Of a stretch of 64,000 nt of DNA, positions 53,026 through 61,566 are shown piece by piece. This DNA comes from Sulfurospirillum barnesii SES-3. GTDB lineage: Bacteria; Campylobacterota; Campylobacteria; Campylobacterales; Sulfurospirillaceae. Within the stretch, counting starts at the first letter, position 1, and every line of letters starts with the position of its first letter. A program made the translations under genes and the position numbers. Location of the stretch: NCBI RefSeq assembly GCF_000265295.1, contig NC_018002.1:682001-746000 (forward strand), given 5' to 3'. The notes beneath the pieces were generated by a model. It searched no databases. It was not told the DNA's origin and saw only the letters and a list, made by a program, of their open reading frames with translations.

Positions 53026-53664
53026 ATGGAGCGTCTTAAAAATATTGCGATTTTTTCAAAATTAAACGATGCGCAGTTTGAAAAGCTTAAGAAGATTTCA
53101 GTCATCAAAAAGTACAACGCCAAAGAGATTCTCTTTTACGAGGGCGATGCACCTGTGTATCTTTATGTGTTGCTTCAAGGTACGCTTAAAGTCTATAAGA
53201 CCAATCATAAAGGACAGCAGATTTTCCTTCATGAGTTTTACCCTGGAGGATTGGTCGCAGAACTTGCCAATTTTGAGAACATTCCCTATCCTGCTACAGC
53301 AGAGTTTATGAGCCAGAGTGAAGTGTTACGTATTGATTATAAAGCCTTAGAAAAAGATTTTTTTAAAAATCCTGACATCTCTTTTGAGATTATTAAAAGC
53401 CTTATTGCAAAGCATAAAATCCTCATTGATGTGATTCAAAAAGAGGTGATTTTAACGGCAGATGCAAAAGTGGCAAAGTTTATTTTAGAAAATTCTGAAC
53501 TGTTTGATACGCTTAAAAACACGCAGATTGCATCCTTGCTCAACCTTACACCCGAGACACTCTCCCGTACACTCTCCAAATTTAAAGCATCGGGTTTGAT
53601 TGAAATGGATGAGAAACATGCCTTGCATATCGTGAATAAGGGTGCTTTAGAAATTATGCTATAA
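53026..53664 (+). CDS. Crp/Fnr family transcriptional regulator
   Basis: The 212-residue regulator has an N-terminal cyclic-nucleotide-binding-fold sensor (about 8-125, with ILFYEGDAPVYLYVLLQGTLKVY) and a C-terminal HTH (about 145-212, NTQIASLLNLTPETLSRTLSKF). No N-terminal cysteine cluster is seen, so it is not a classical FeS Fnr. The ATG at 53026 follows AAGGA by 7 bases; an in-frame TTG at 53011 lacks that support. The tRNA promoter overlaps its stop codon. Its targets are unknown. Confidence 0.88.
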   Translation: MERLKNIAIFSKLNDAQFEKLKKISVIKKYNAKEILFYEGDAPVYLYVLLQGTLKVYKTNHKGQQIFLHEFYPGGLVAELANFENIPYPATAEFMSQSEVLRIDYKALEKDFFKNPDISFEIIKSLIAKHKILIDVIQKEVILTADAKVAKFILENSELFDTLKNTQIASLLNLTPETLSRTLSKFKASGLIEMDEKHALHIVNKGALEIML

Positions 53665-53665
53665 T
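53657..53665 (+). promoter_or_regulatory. Extended -10 promoter of tRNA-Gly
   Basis: TGCTATAAT is a consensus extended -10, lies 28 bases upstream of the tRNA 5' end and overlaps the stop codon (53662-53664) of the regulator gene. Confidence 0.7.
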
Positions 53666-53693
53666 TGCCACCTTCATTTTTATTACTTCATTT

Positions 53694-53768
53694 GCGGGTG
53701 TAGCTCAGTGGTAGAGTGTTAGCTTCCCAAGCTGAAAGTCGCGGGTTCGAGCCCCGTCACCCGCTCCA
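53694..53768 (+). tRNA. tRNA-Gly (anticodon CCC)
   Basis: A full cloverleaf is present with encoded CCA. The acceptor stem is GCGGGTG pairing with CACCCGC, the D-arm GCTC...GAGT-type, and the anticodon stem TTAGC/GCTGA with loop TTCCCAA, giving anticodon CCC at 53726-53728. The T-arm is GCGGG-TTCGAGC-CCCGT. The sequence is close to E. coli tRNA-Gly(CCC). It lies about 0.9 kb beyond the right end of the biosynthetic cluster. Confidence 0.97.
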
Positions 53769-53798
53769 TTTATTTAAAAAATTATAAAAAATAAGGAT

Positions 53799-55295
53799 AT
53801 GCATTTGTTACTAACATTAAAAAAAGAGTGGTTTGGCAATATCAAAGGCGATATGCTCTCAGGAGTCGTCGTAGCCTTAGCACTGATTCCCGAGGCGATT
53901 GCCTTTTCGATTATCGCAGGGGTTGATCCTAAAGTGGGGCTGTATGCCTCGTTTTGTATTGCCGTGGTGATTGCCTTTGTGGGCGGTCGCTCTGGCATGA
54001 TTTCAGCTGCCACGGGTGCTATGGCGCTTTTGATGGTCACACTGGTAAAGCAACACGGGCTAGAGTATCTGCTTGCCGCTACGGTTTTAACAGGCGTTTT
54101 GCAAATAAGCGCTGGGTATTTGAAATTGGGTTCTCTCATGAGTTTTGTCTCTCGCTCGGTCGTGGTAGGTTTTGTGAATGCGTTGGCGATTTTGATTTTT
54201 ATGGCGCAATTGCCTGAACTGAGTAATGTTTCATGGCACACCTATGCCTTTGTGGTCGCAGGGCTTGGCATTATCTACGGATTTCCACTCTTGCCTTTGG
54301 TGGGTAAGCTTATTCCTTCACCTTTAGTTACCATTGTTGTCATTACCCTTGCAAGTTTGATGCTAGGGTGGGATGTGCGCACCATCGGCGATATGGGAAC
54401 CCTTCCTGATACGCTTCCGCTGTTTTTAATCCCCAATATTCCACTTAGTTTTGAAACCTTACAGATTATCTTCCCATACGCTGCCGCCCTTGCTGTGGTC
54501 GGGCTTTTGGAATCTTTGATGACGGCTACCATTGTTGATGAGCTCACCGATACCAAAAGCGATAAAAACCGTGAGTGTAAAGGGCAGGGTGTGGCGAACA
54601 TCGTGGCTGGATTTTTTGGAGGGATGGCAGGCTGTGCGATGATAGGGCAGTCGGTCATCAACATCAAATCAGGCGGACGAGGCAGACTCTCCACCCTCTT
54701 TGCGGGCGTGATGTTGCTCATCATGGTGGTCTTTTTAAGCCAGTGGCTCAGCCTCATCCCTATGGCAGCCTTAGTGGCGATTATGATTATGGTCTCGATA
54801 GGAACGTTTGATTGGGGTTCGATTAAACGCTTAAAAACGCTTCCACTCTCCACCAACATCGTCATGCTTTCCACCGTTGTCGTGGTGGTGTGGACGCACA
54901 ATTTAGCCTATGGCGTTTTAACAGGCGTGCTTCTAGCCTCGCTCTTCTTTGCCAACAAAATCAGCCACTTTATGTATGTCGATCGTTTGAGCGATGAGCG
55001 CAGTAGTGCGGTCTCCTATAAAGTGGTGGGGCAAGTTTTCTTTAACTCCGCCGAACGCTTTATTAATTCCTTTGATTTTAAAGAGGTGGTCGATAAGGTC
55101 GTGATTGATTTAAGTAGGGCGCATTTTTGGGATATTACAGGGGTGAGTGCTCTGGATAAAGTGGTCATCAAGTTTCGACGTGAGGGTGCAGAGGTGGAAG
55201 TGATAGGCTTAAACGAGGCAAACCAGACGATTATTGACCGTTTTGGCATACACGACAAACCTGAAGAGATAGAAAAAATGATGGGAGGGCACTAA
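53799..55295 (+). CDS. SulP family anion permease with STAS domain
   Basis: The 498-residue protein has a multi-helix membrane domain (about 20-380) with the SulP features [20 protein letters not shown] (split by its helix) and GLYASF. A C-terminal STAS domain (about 400-490) has [19 protein letters not shown]. SulP proteins import sulfate, bicarbonate or other anions; the substrate is not resolved here. It starts 30 bases after the tRNA and is followed after 1 base by a universal stress protein gene, a common pairing. Confidence 0.9.
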   Translation: MHLLLTLKKEWFGNIKGDMLSGVVVALALIPEAIAFSIIAGVDPKVGLYASFCIAVVIAFVGGRSGMISAATGAMALLMVTLVKQHGLEYLLAATVLTGVLQISAGYLKLGSLMSFVSRSVVVGFVNALAILIFMAQLPELSNVSWHTYAFVVAGLGIIYGFPLLPLVGKLIPSPLVTIVVITLASLMLGWDVRTIGDMGTLPDTLPLFLIPNIPLSFETLQIIFPYAAALAVVGLLESLMTATIVDELTDTKSDKNRECKGQGVANIVAGFFGGMAGCAMIGQSVINIKSGGRGRLSTLFAGVMLLIMVVFLSQWLSLIPMAALVAIMIMVSIGTFDWGSIKRLKTLPLSTNIVMLSTVVVVVWTHNLAYGVLTGVLLASLFFANKISHFMYVDRLSDERSSAVSYKVVGQVFFNSAERFINSFDFKEVVDKVVIDLSRAHFWDITGVSALDKVVIKFRREGAEVEVIGLNEANQTIIDRFGIHDKPEEIEKMMGGH

Positions 55296-55296
55296 G

Positions 55297-56163
55297 ATGT
55301 CAGGAGCTAAAAAAATTATGGCATGTGTGGATGGTTCGGCTTTAAGTGAAGCTGTGTGTGATTTTGGGGCATTTTTTTCCAAAACATTGCATCTTCCGCT
55401 GGAACTCTTAAACGTGGTGGAACATTTACATGTAAGCGCTCAAACCGACCTTTCAGGCAACATAGGACTGGGTGCCAGAGATGATTTGCTGGAGAGCTTA
55501 ATTGATGAAGAGCAAGGTGAGAGTAAAAAAGCTATCATTAAGGGTAAAACAATGCTCTTAAATCTTAAAGAGCGTGCTTTAACACAAGAAGCACATGAGG
55601 TTAAAATCGTGCAAAAACACGGGGAACTCTACGAAACGATAGAGCCACACAAAGAGGAGATTCGCCTGTTGATTTTAGGGCTTCGTGGCAGGGACCATGA
55701 AGGCAATGTGCACTCCATTGGTTCGCAAGTGGAAGAGTTGATTCGCACGTTAAATGTGCCTATTTTATTGGTGAACGAAGCGTTCCATGAACCTAAAAAG
55801 ATTTTAATCGCCTATGATGGCTCACCCTCATCAAAAAAAGCCTTAGAGATAGTCACGCAAGAGCCTTTATTGGGTGAAGTGGAGCGTCATCTGATTCATG
55901 TGGGTAAAAACAGAGAAGCCTCTTTAGCACTGCTTCGTGAAGCGTGTGCTTTGTTTAGCAAACCTCACATCCATACGGTTCAATCCATCTCTTTGCAAGG
56001 CGGCGAGGCGGTAGAGAGTTTACTCTCCTATCAAGATAAAAATGAAATAGACTTAATCGCCATGGGTGCTTTTAGTCACAGTCGTATTCGTGATGCTTTG
56101 TTTGGAAGTTTTACTTCCAAGATGATTTTTAAAACCACCAAACCTTTGTTATTATTGCGTTAA
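55297..56163 (+). CDS. Tandem universal stress protein
   Basis: The 288-residue cytosolic protein has two Usp folds (about 5-150 and 160-288). The first begins KIMACVDGSALSEAV and contains the ATP-loop-like GLRGRDHEGNVHSIGS; the second begins KILIAYDGSPSSKKAL and ends GSFTSKMIFKTTKPLLLL. It probably binds ATP or AMP. Directly downstream of the SulP permease (1-base gap), it is likely co-expressed and may modulate the transporter. A TACATGTA copy lies at 55427. Confidence 0.9.
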   Translation: MSGAKKIMACVDGSALSEAVCDFGAFFSKTLHLPLELLNVVEHLHVSAQTDLSGNIGLGARDDLLESLIDEEQGESKKAIIKGKTMLLNLKERALTQEAHEVKIVQKHGELYETIEPHKEEIRLLILGLRGRDHEGNVHSIGSQVEELIRTLNVPILLVNEAFHEPKKILIAYDGSPSSKKALEIVTQEPLLGEVERHLIHVGKNREASLALLREACALFSKPHIHTVQSISLQGGEAVESLLSYQDKNEIDLIAMGAFSHSRIRDALFGSFTSKMIFKTTKPLLLLR

Positions 56164-56200
56164 ACGATAGCTTTTAGTCGCACAAGGGTACGTCAAAGGT

Positions 56201-56710
56201 TTAGAGCTTATTCTCTACCAAAAGATGGCGTACCATTGGATTCCATAGGGTCTCTCCACGTATGGCAAAGGTGTAGACCTCATCAAAATAGTAATCAGAA
56301 GTATCATAGATGTGAAATTCATAAGGGCTAAAACCGTATCCCATGGGTGTTATTTCTACACGAGAATACCATGCGCTTTGTGCGCTCACATAACGCTCTG
56401 TATCGGTAGCATAAACCCACAGTGTTAACGCTTTTTTATCGTTTTGTTTTTCAACCCATAAAAAAAAGCTTCCAATGTCATTAAAAAAGTAAGTGTCCCC
56501 ATTGGGCTTAATAGCTTGTGCGGTATTGAACAGCTCTAAAATGGGCACTTTGTCTTGAGAGCAGTAATATCTTTCGAGGACAATTTCAAGGGGCTCTTTT
56601 TTGGTATTGTTCGGCACGACAAAGATGCGTGATTCTTCAACATCACTAAAGAGAATCATACATAAACCAATTCCGCCTAAAAATAAAGTAGCAAGGAACG
56701 TTTTTATCAT
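56201..56710 (-). CDS. NosL-like protein lacking the CxxCGM copper motif
   Basis: The 169-residue protein has an N-terminal anchor or signal (about 1-20) and resembles the NosL fold: KPNGDTYFFNDIGSFFLWVEK, LWVYATDTERYVSAQSAW and TPMGYGFSPYEF match NosL's FDDIG, 'wVhD' and TPMGYGF positions. Where NosL has CPVCGM it reads YYCSQDKVP with a single Cys. It is the last gene of the reverse operon and overlaps the membrane protein gene by 4 bases. It may be a partner of the two-domain NosL protein upstream rather than a copper carrier itself. Confidence 0.6.
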   Translation of the reverse strand: MIKTFLATLFLGGIGLCMILFSDVEESRIFVVPNNTKKEPLEIVLERYYCSQDKVPILELFNTAQAIKPNGDTYFFNDIGSFFLWVEKQNDKKALTLWVYATDTERYVSAQSAWYSRVEITPMGYGFSPYEFHIYDTSDYYFDEVYTFAIRGETLWNPMVRHLLVENKL

Positions 56711-57660
56711 AAGAGTACTCCTGTAAGAGCGTAATAACGCACAAAATAGAAGCTACAAAGAAGAGCAGAGAGCAACAAAAAGAAACTAGAGTACTTTAAC
56801 AGTTTGTCTGCGTTGCAGTGGGTAATCCGTTCAATCAATGCGGGCATCATGCCAAAGAAAATGCCTAAAAAAAGAAATCCCCAAATAAAATAACCCACAT
56901 AGTAATACTCTTTTTGGAGCATGCAATAAGGGCATTTGTGATTTGGCATTTCGTAAATATAGAGCCCAAAAAAGTAGGTAATCGCATAATATCCAACAAA
57001 GAGAAATAAAAAATTGCACAAGAGTGTTGCTGTTTTTTGTTTTAACCCATTGAGTGTAAGAATGACCCCAAGAAGCACATAGTATAAAACCACCAAAAAC
57101 TCTTGCGTGTATCCAAAGGGAAGTTTGGGGGATTGAAACACCACGGAGCAACAAAAAACAGGAACATCTAGGGGAATAGTGCTAAAGTAGACAATCTCTA
57201 AAATAAATTCACCGCAAAGCATGGCAAATAAAAAGCTAAAAAGCCAATATTTGGACTTTAAGTAGGGAAAATTGGGTGCTTTTAAATCAAGCGTATTGAC
57301 AAGAACCCAAAGCCCTAGCCCAAAAATAAGCATCAGTTTTAAAAACAATAAACGATTGCCATAGGCATTTGCTCCTACCACTCCTGCGGAACACATCGCA
57401 CCTGGAACAACGCCTGCAAGAGAGTTTAGGGATAAAATGAAAAACAGAAAAAGGATGATTTTGACCACAACACTAAAGTATAAGATGGTGTTAATCAGAT
57501 AATTTTTCTTCTCTAGGTGGTATTGCAAAGCGCTACTGCTCTCAAAGTCCCAGTGACGTAAAATAAGGACAATATTGCTTTGTGCAAGAATCATTAAAAG
57601 AAGTACCACAACCTCTACGAGCAAGAAAACAAGAATTTCATTGGATAAAAAGATACTCAT
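56707..57660 (-). CDS. Polytopic membrane protein with CxxC motif, NosL operon
   Basis: The 317-residue protein has about eight hydrophobic segments. Loops contain GAMCSAGVVGANAYG and HKCPYCMLQKEYYYVGY; the CPYC motif is thioredoxin-like or metal-binding in appearance, and VPVFCCSVVF adds two more Cys. It is translationally coupled on both sides (4-base overlaps) between the LolD-like ATPase and the NosL-like gene. I do not recognise a named family. A thiol-redox or copper-handling membrane component is a context-based guess. Confidence 0.65.
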   Translation of the reverse strand: MSIFLSNEILVFLLVEVVVLLLMILAQSNIVLILRHWDFESSSALQYHLEKKNYLINTILYFSVVVKIILFLFFILSLNSLAGVVPGAMCSAGVVGANAYGNRLLFLKLMLIFGLGLWVLVNTLDLKAPNFPYLKSKYWLFSFLFAMLCGEFILEIVYFSTIPLDVPVFCCSVVFQSPKLPFGYTQEFLVVLYYVLLGVILTLNGLKQKTATLLCNFLFLFVGYYAITYFFGLYIYEMPNHKCPYCMLQKEYYYVGYFIWGFLFLGIFFGMMPALIERITHCNADKLLKYSSFFLLLSALLCSFYFVRYYALTGVLL

Positions 57661-58334
57661 GCAATTATTTCTCCATCTTTCATGTGAATGTATCTATCAA
57701 TGGAGTGTGCCTCTTCAAATAAAATATCGTGTGTCGCAATCACAACGGTTTTCCCCATTGCTTTAAAGGTGTCTAAAATCTCTATAAACATACGACTGTT
57801 TTGTGTGTCTAAATTAGCGGTTGGTTCATCGGCTAAAATAATAGGAGGATTCATCACCATGGCACGGGCAATGGCACAGCGTTGTTTTTCTCCACCGCTT
57901 AAATTGGCAACGCATTGGCTTTTTTTATGGGATATATTGGCGATTTCAAGGGCATAGTTTACTTTTTCATTCATCTGTGTAGGGCTAAGCTTCTTAAGCA
58001 TCAAAGGGGCGATCACATTTTGCTCAACCGTTAAACCGTTTAAGAGATTAAAGGATTGAAAAATAAACCCAACCTTTTCATGGCGATAGTGTGAACTTAA
58101 AATATCAGGCAATTTGGCAATATTCTCCTCCTCCACAACAATATCGCCAGAACTTGGCTTGCTAAGCCCTCCCATAAGGGATAAAAGGGTACTTTTTCCG
58201 CTTCCGCTCACCCCTTTTAAAATCACAATTTCACCTTTTTCAATTTCCATATCTATTTGTTTAAGCGCATAAAAGGCATTTTCTTTGGAGGCATTATAGA
58301 TTTTGTTGACATTTTTGAGAATCATCTGTTTCAT
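57657..58334 (-). CDS. ABC transporter ATPase, LolD/MacB type
   Basis: The 225-residue ATPase has Walker A GVSGSGKSTL (about 39-48), Q-loop FIFQSFNLL, signature LSGGEKQRCAIARA, Walker B IILADEPTANLD and H-loop VIATHD. The LolD/MacB/FtsE subgroup works with FtsX-fold permeases that act mechanically on the periplasmic side rather than moving small solutes through the membrane. The matching permease is encoded directly upstream, with a 4-base overlap. Confidence 0.92.
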   Translation of the reverse strand: MKQMILKNVNKIYNASKENAFYALKQIDMEIEKGEIVILKGVSGSGKSTLLSLMGGLSKPSSGDIVVEEENIAKLPDILSSHYRHEKVGFIFQSFNLLNGLTVEQNVIAPLMLKKLSPTQMNEKVNYALEIANISHKKSQCVANLSGGEKQRCAIARAMVMNPPIILADEPTANLDTQNSRMFIEILDTFKAMGKTVVIATHDILFEEAHSIDRYIHMKDGEIIA

Positions 58335-59440
58335 CGTACCGCCTCACTCATATCGGCAATGGCAATTTTCCATGAGGGAAGAATAACACACGCCAAAAAG
58401 GGAATGACACTAAAGAGAAAGAGTAAAAAGAGCATGTGCATATCAATAACAGGGGTAAATTCTACGTTATGTTCAAGCTCTGTTCCTAAGAAAATAGAGC
58501 GAAGTAGGGGTGCTTGAAAGACAAAGACATAGGCATAAGCAATGAACACACCCGATAAAAAAGCACCTAGGGATACCACACTGTTTTGGATGAATTTAAT
58601 CGCAATAATATCTTTAATACCATAACCAATACTACGCAAAATAGCTATCTCTTTTTTCTTTTCACCATACACGAGGCTAATTTGGTTTTTGAGCAAAATA
58701 AGAAAAGAGACCAGACACACAAGATACAAAATCATAAACAATCCTCCTTTATAATAAAAAAGGTGTTGGTAATGTGCCATCATCTCCTCTTTTGATGTGG
58801 CTTTAACACTGGGCAGGGTTTCAACAATTTTGAGTGCCAATTCACCGACTTCATTGGGGTTTGGAACCGTTACATAGAGTTTGGAATATTCATGAAGATT
58901 TAAATCTAAAACGGCTCTGGCATTTGCAGGGTGCATGTACATAACATCGTTACAGAGAATATCGCTTGCTTTGGATTCAATCTGTTCAATTTTGAGGGTG
59001 ATTTTACCTTTGAGGGTAAAGAAATTAAACACATCATCGTAATGCCATGCGTGAATGGCTTTTTGTACACCTGAGCCCACACGCATCTGTCCTAAAGAGA
59101 GGCTAGAATCTCCGATAATATGAAACCAAACACGCCCTTGTGCAAAATAGTAATACCCATCAACCACACCATCTACTGCGGTGACACCTGTGAGCGATTC
59201 GATGGCTTCTTTGTCTTCTTCCATTAGTTTATAGGCTCTGCCTGCTAGGGTGTTTTCTACGACAATATCAGGTTGAAACAGTGAGGCCTCTTTTAAATCA
59301 CTCTGTATAGCATCACTGATAAAAAGAACACCACTAAGTAAGGTAACAATAAACGTGAAAATAATAAAGCTAAAGAGATGATCTGCCTTGTCTTTAAAAA
59401 GTAAGATAACGGCGTATTGGATGAGGTTTTTATGGAACAT
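58331..59440 (-). CDS. FtsX/LolE-family ABC permease
   Basis: The 369-residue permease starts at the ATG at 59440, giving a short cytoplasmic N-terminus and TM1 (about 18-40). A large periplasmic domain (about 42-235) follows, then three C-terminal membrane helices with the FtsX-typical GEKKKEIAILRSIGYGIKDI split at its turn. It partners the LolD-like ATPase. Only one permease gene is present, so it probably forms a homodimer. The start overlaps the 62-residue gene by 11 bases. Confidence 0.88.
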   Translation of the reverse strand: MFHKNLIQYAVILLFKDKADHLFSFIIFTFIVTLLSGVLFISDAIQSDLKEASLFQPDIVVENTLAGRAYKLMEEDKEAIESLTGVTAVDGVVDGYYYFAQGRVWFHIIGDSSLSLGQMRVGSGVQKAIHAWHYDDVFNFFTLKGKITLKIEQIESKASDILCNDVMYMHPANARAVLDLNLHEYSKLYVTVPNPNEVGELALKIVETLPSVKATSKEEMMAHYQHLFYYKGGLFMILYLVCLVSFLILLKNQISLVYGEKKKEIAILRSIGYGIKDIIAIKFIQNSVVSLGAFLSGVFIAYAYVFVFQAPLLRSIFLGTELEHNVEFTPVIDMHMLFLLFLFSVIPFLACVILPSWKIAIADMSEAVR

Positions 59441-59618
59441 AGACAAATCCTTTGTAAGCGGGCTCTTTGAAGCTGAGTGAAAGTTCAACATGACGCATAC
59501 GTGAAGCAAGGGCTTCAAGCTCTTTGGTTTTGGTGTGTGTATCAAAACTCACATAATGCACGAACAATGCGCTGTAGAGTAGCCCAAAGATAAGGGCTAC
59601 TAGACGTAAGGTTTTCAT
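59430..59618 (-). CDS. 62-residue small exported or anchored protein in NosL operon
   Basis: The ATG overlaps the stop of the NosL gene (ATGA) and its stop overlaps the permease start, so it is packed like a real gene. Residues 5-23 form a hydrophobic helix (signal anchor), followed by a short periplasmic part HYVSFDTHTKTKELEALASR and ending PAYKGFVYVP. It has no Cys or His-rich metal site. I do not recognise a family. Confidence 0.65.
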   Translation of the reverse strand: MKTLRLVALIFGLLYSALFVHYVSFDTHTKTKELEALASRMRHVELSLSFKEPAYKGFVYVP

Positions 59619-60664
59619 AGGCTTTTGAGTGTTTTTTCACTAATGTCTTGAAAGCGCAAGATACGTTTTCCACTATGATCTTTCATAAATGCAGTGGCAT
59701 CACTTTCGCTTACAAAAGGAATCAGCTCTGTTCCCATTGGTCCATAGACGTTTGAGCCAATGACATAAAAGGCTTTGGCTGCACTGATTTTCTTCAACGT
59801 GTAATAATCACTGACATAGATATTTTCGAAGTTCTTTTTTTGTGAAAAAATGTATTTCATCATATCTTTAACCCCATCAAAATAGATATTTTTCTCAGGG
59901 GTCTCAATCAGCGCTACCCATTGGGGATATTTGGCAACAAACATGCCACATACGGGGCATTTGGCATCTTTTGGAACGATGATTTTTTCATCCTCAACCT
60001 TAGTTGTTACTTCTTTATGATCCCAAAGATACAGCGCAACCATTTGGTATTGGGCTTCTGATTCGAGTCGGCAGACTTTTTTGAGTCCTACTTTAAGATT
60101 GGCAACGGTTGAAAAAGCAGACGCATCAACCTTTTCACAGCCGTTGGTATAGAGTTTTTCACCCATGCCATAAACGGTTTGTTCTCGTTTGTTTTTCAGC
60201 ATGGCAAGATCTTTTGCAAAATCTTCTTTAGCGATGGCATAGGCTTCTTCAAAGCGCATGATTTGTCCGCCATTTTCTGCTTGAAAAGCTTTCGCATCGG
60301 CTTCATGTGCAAAGGCGTATTGGCTGTTCATGGTCATGGTGCCTGGTTTGGAACTTCCTACGACATAAAAGGCGCTATTTGCCTCAATAAAGCCTAGATT
60401 TTGCGTATCAATCACTTTGGCATCTTTGGGAAACACCCCTTTGGTATCTTCCACCAAGCAGTGAATGGAGCAGTATTGGTGGTCTTTGTGTGCATGGCTT
60501 GTTTTTTGAAACTTGACCAAATCCATACCACAGTTGGGGCAGTAGCGTTTGGCATCGCCGCTTTGAATGAGTACGGCTTTATCCTCAGGAACAGTTTGGA
60601 ACATCTCTGCGGCAAAACTTAGATTGATGCACAGAGCAAAGAGCATAATAATTTTTTTGAACAT
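59615..60664 (-). CDS. nosL: Tandem NosL-domain copper-binding protein
   Basis: The 349-residue exported protein (signal peptide 1-18, ending LSFAAEM) has two NosL/MerB-like domains. Domain 1 (about 30-145) has CPNCGMDLVKF and YCSIHC; domain 2 (about 230-345) has CPVCGMFVAKYPQW and YGPMGTELIPF. NosL binds Cu(I) for nitrous oxide reductase assembly. No nosZ or nosDFY genes are in the window. It is followed by the ATPase/permease genes in a coupled operon. A TACATGTA copy lies just upstream at 60676. Confidence 0.88.
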   Translation of the reverse strand: MFKKIIMLFALCINLSFAAEMFQTVPEDKAVLIQSGDAKRYCPNCGMDLVKFQKTSHAHKDHQYCSIHCLVEDTKGVFPKDAKVIDTQNLGFIEANSAFYVVGSSKPGTMTMNSQYAFAHEADAKAFQAENGGQIMRFEEAYAIAKEDFAKDLAMLKNKREQTVYGMGEKLYTNGCEKVDASAFSTVANLKVGLKKVCRLESEAQYQMVALYLWDHKEVTTKVEDEKIIVPKDAKCPVCGMFVAKYPQWVALIETPEKNIYFDGVKDMMKYIFSQKKNFENIYVSDYYTLKKISAAKAFYVIGSNVYGPMGTELIPFVSESDATAFMKDHSGKRILRFQDISEKTLKSL

Positions 60665-60685
60665 CGTTTATCCTTTACATGTAAA

Positions 60686-61534
60686 TTAATGAGTATGAGG
60701 AGATTTTAAGATACGCACATTGTCGCATCCTACTTGAAGCCCTTGTTTGCAACTTTGCTCAAAAAGTTCGTAGGCTTTTTGCTCATCCTTGCTAACGCCC
60801 TTACCCTCAGCGTATAAAATGGCTAAATCATTGCATCCTTGCGTATAACCAGCAGAACATGCTTTTTGATACAACTCGCTGGCTTTGTTAAAGTCTAAAA
60901 GCACTCCCTTTCCTGTGGCATACAATAATCCTAGGTTATTGCACGCAACGCCAATCGTGCCATCACACGCTTTTTGATACAACTCGCTGGCTTTTTTATC
61001 GTCTTGCATGACGCCTCTACCGTTGGTATACAAAAAGCCTAAATTGTTACATGCGTACAGGTTTTCACTTTGGCACGCTTTTTGATAGAGCTCGCTGGCT
61101 TTTTGATAATCCTGCTTAACACCTGCGCCATTGGCATACAAAAGCCCTAAACTGTTGCACGCAACATCATCATTGTCATTGCAGGCTTTTTCATACAAAT
61201 TCTTCGCTTTGGCTAAATCGCTTTGAACCCCTTGCCCCTCAACGTACATTAAGCCTAGGTTGTAGCATGCAGAACTAAAGTTTTGCTCACACGCTTTTTC
61301 GTAGAGTTCACGTGCTTTGTTGAGATCTTTAGCCACATTGCCAGTACCTTCTTGATAGACAACGCCTAGGTTGTAACACCCTGTAGCCTTTCCCTCTTTG
61401 CACGCTTTATCGTAAATCTCGACCAACTTTTGATGGTCACCCTTTTCTTTGGCTTCAAGCCCTTCTTTAATAAAGCCTGCATGCGCCGATAAAAGACTCA
61501 GACTCAAGCAGAGAGCAAGATGGTATATTTTCAT
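60686..61534 (-). CDS. Sel1-repeat, Cys-rich Hcp-like exported protein
   Basis: The 282-residue protein has a signal peptide (1-19, LCLSLSLLSAHA) and about seven Sel1-like repeats of roughly 36 residues. Each has the pattern A..LYxKAC.....ACNNLGxLYxxGxGV..D. The paired Cys in each repeat are arranged as in Helicobacter Hcp proteins, where they form intra-repeat disulfides. Periplasmic or secreted protein-protein interaction is likely. It lies between ccsBA and the NosL operon in the same orientation, with TACATGTA copies in both flanking gaps. Confidence 0.88.
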   Translation of the reverse strand: MKIYHLALCLSLSLLSAHAGFIKEGLEAKEKGDHQKLVEIYDKACKEGKATGCYNLGVVYQEGTGNVAKDLNKARELYEKACEQNFSSACYNLGLMYVEGQGVQSDLAKAKNLYEKACNDNDDVACNSLGLLYANGAGVKQDYQKASELYQKACQSENLYACNNLGFLYTNGRGVMQDDKKASELYQKACDGTIGVACNNLGLLYATGKGVLLDFNKASELYQKACSAGYTQGCNDLAILYAEGKGVSKDEQKAYELFEQSCKQGLQVGCDNVRILKSPHTH

Positions 61535-61566
61535 AGAAACTCCTTTATTTTTTTACATGTAATGCA

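Noticed and set aside
53694-53768. tRNA-Gly as the insertion site of the NRPS-PKS island
   Set aside because: No partial copy of its 3' end was seen on the left side or between it and the cluster, and no integrase gene is present.
54275-54901. Long antisense open frame (208 codons) opposite the SulP gene
   Set aside because: It lies fully inside a well-supported gene in the opposite strand, with low-complexity Thr/Ser/Ile composition and no family resemblance.
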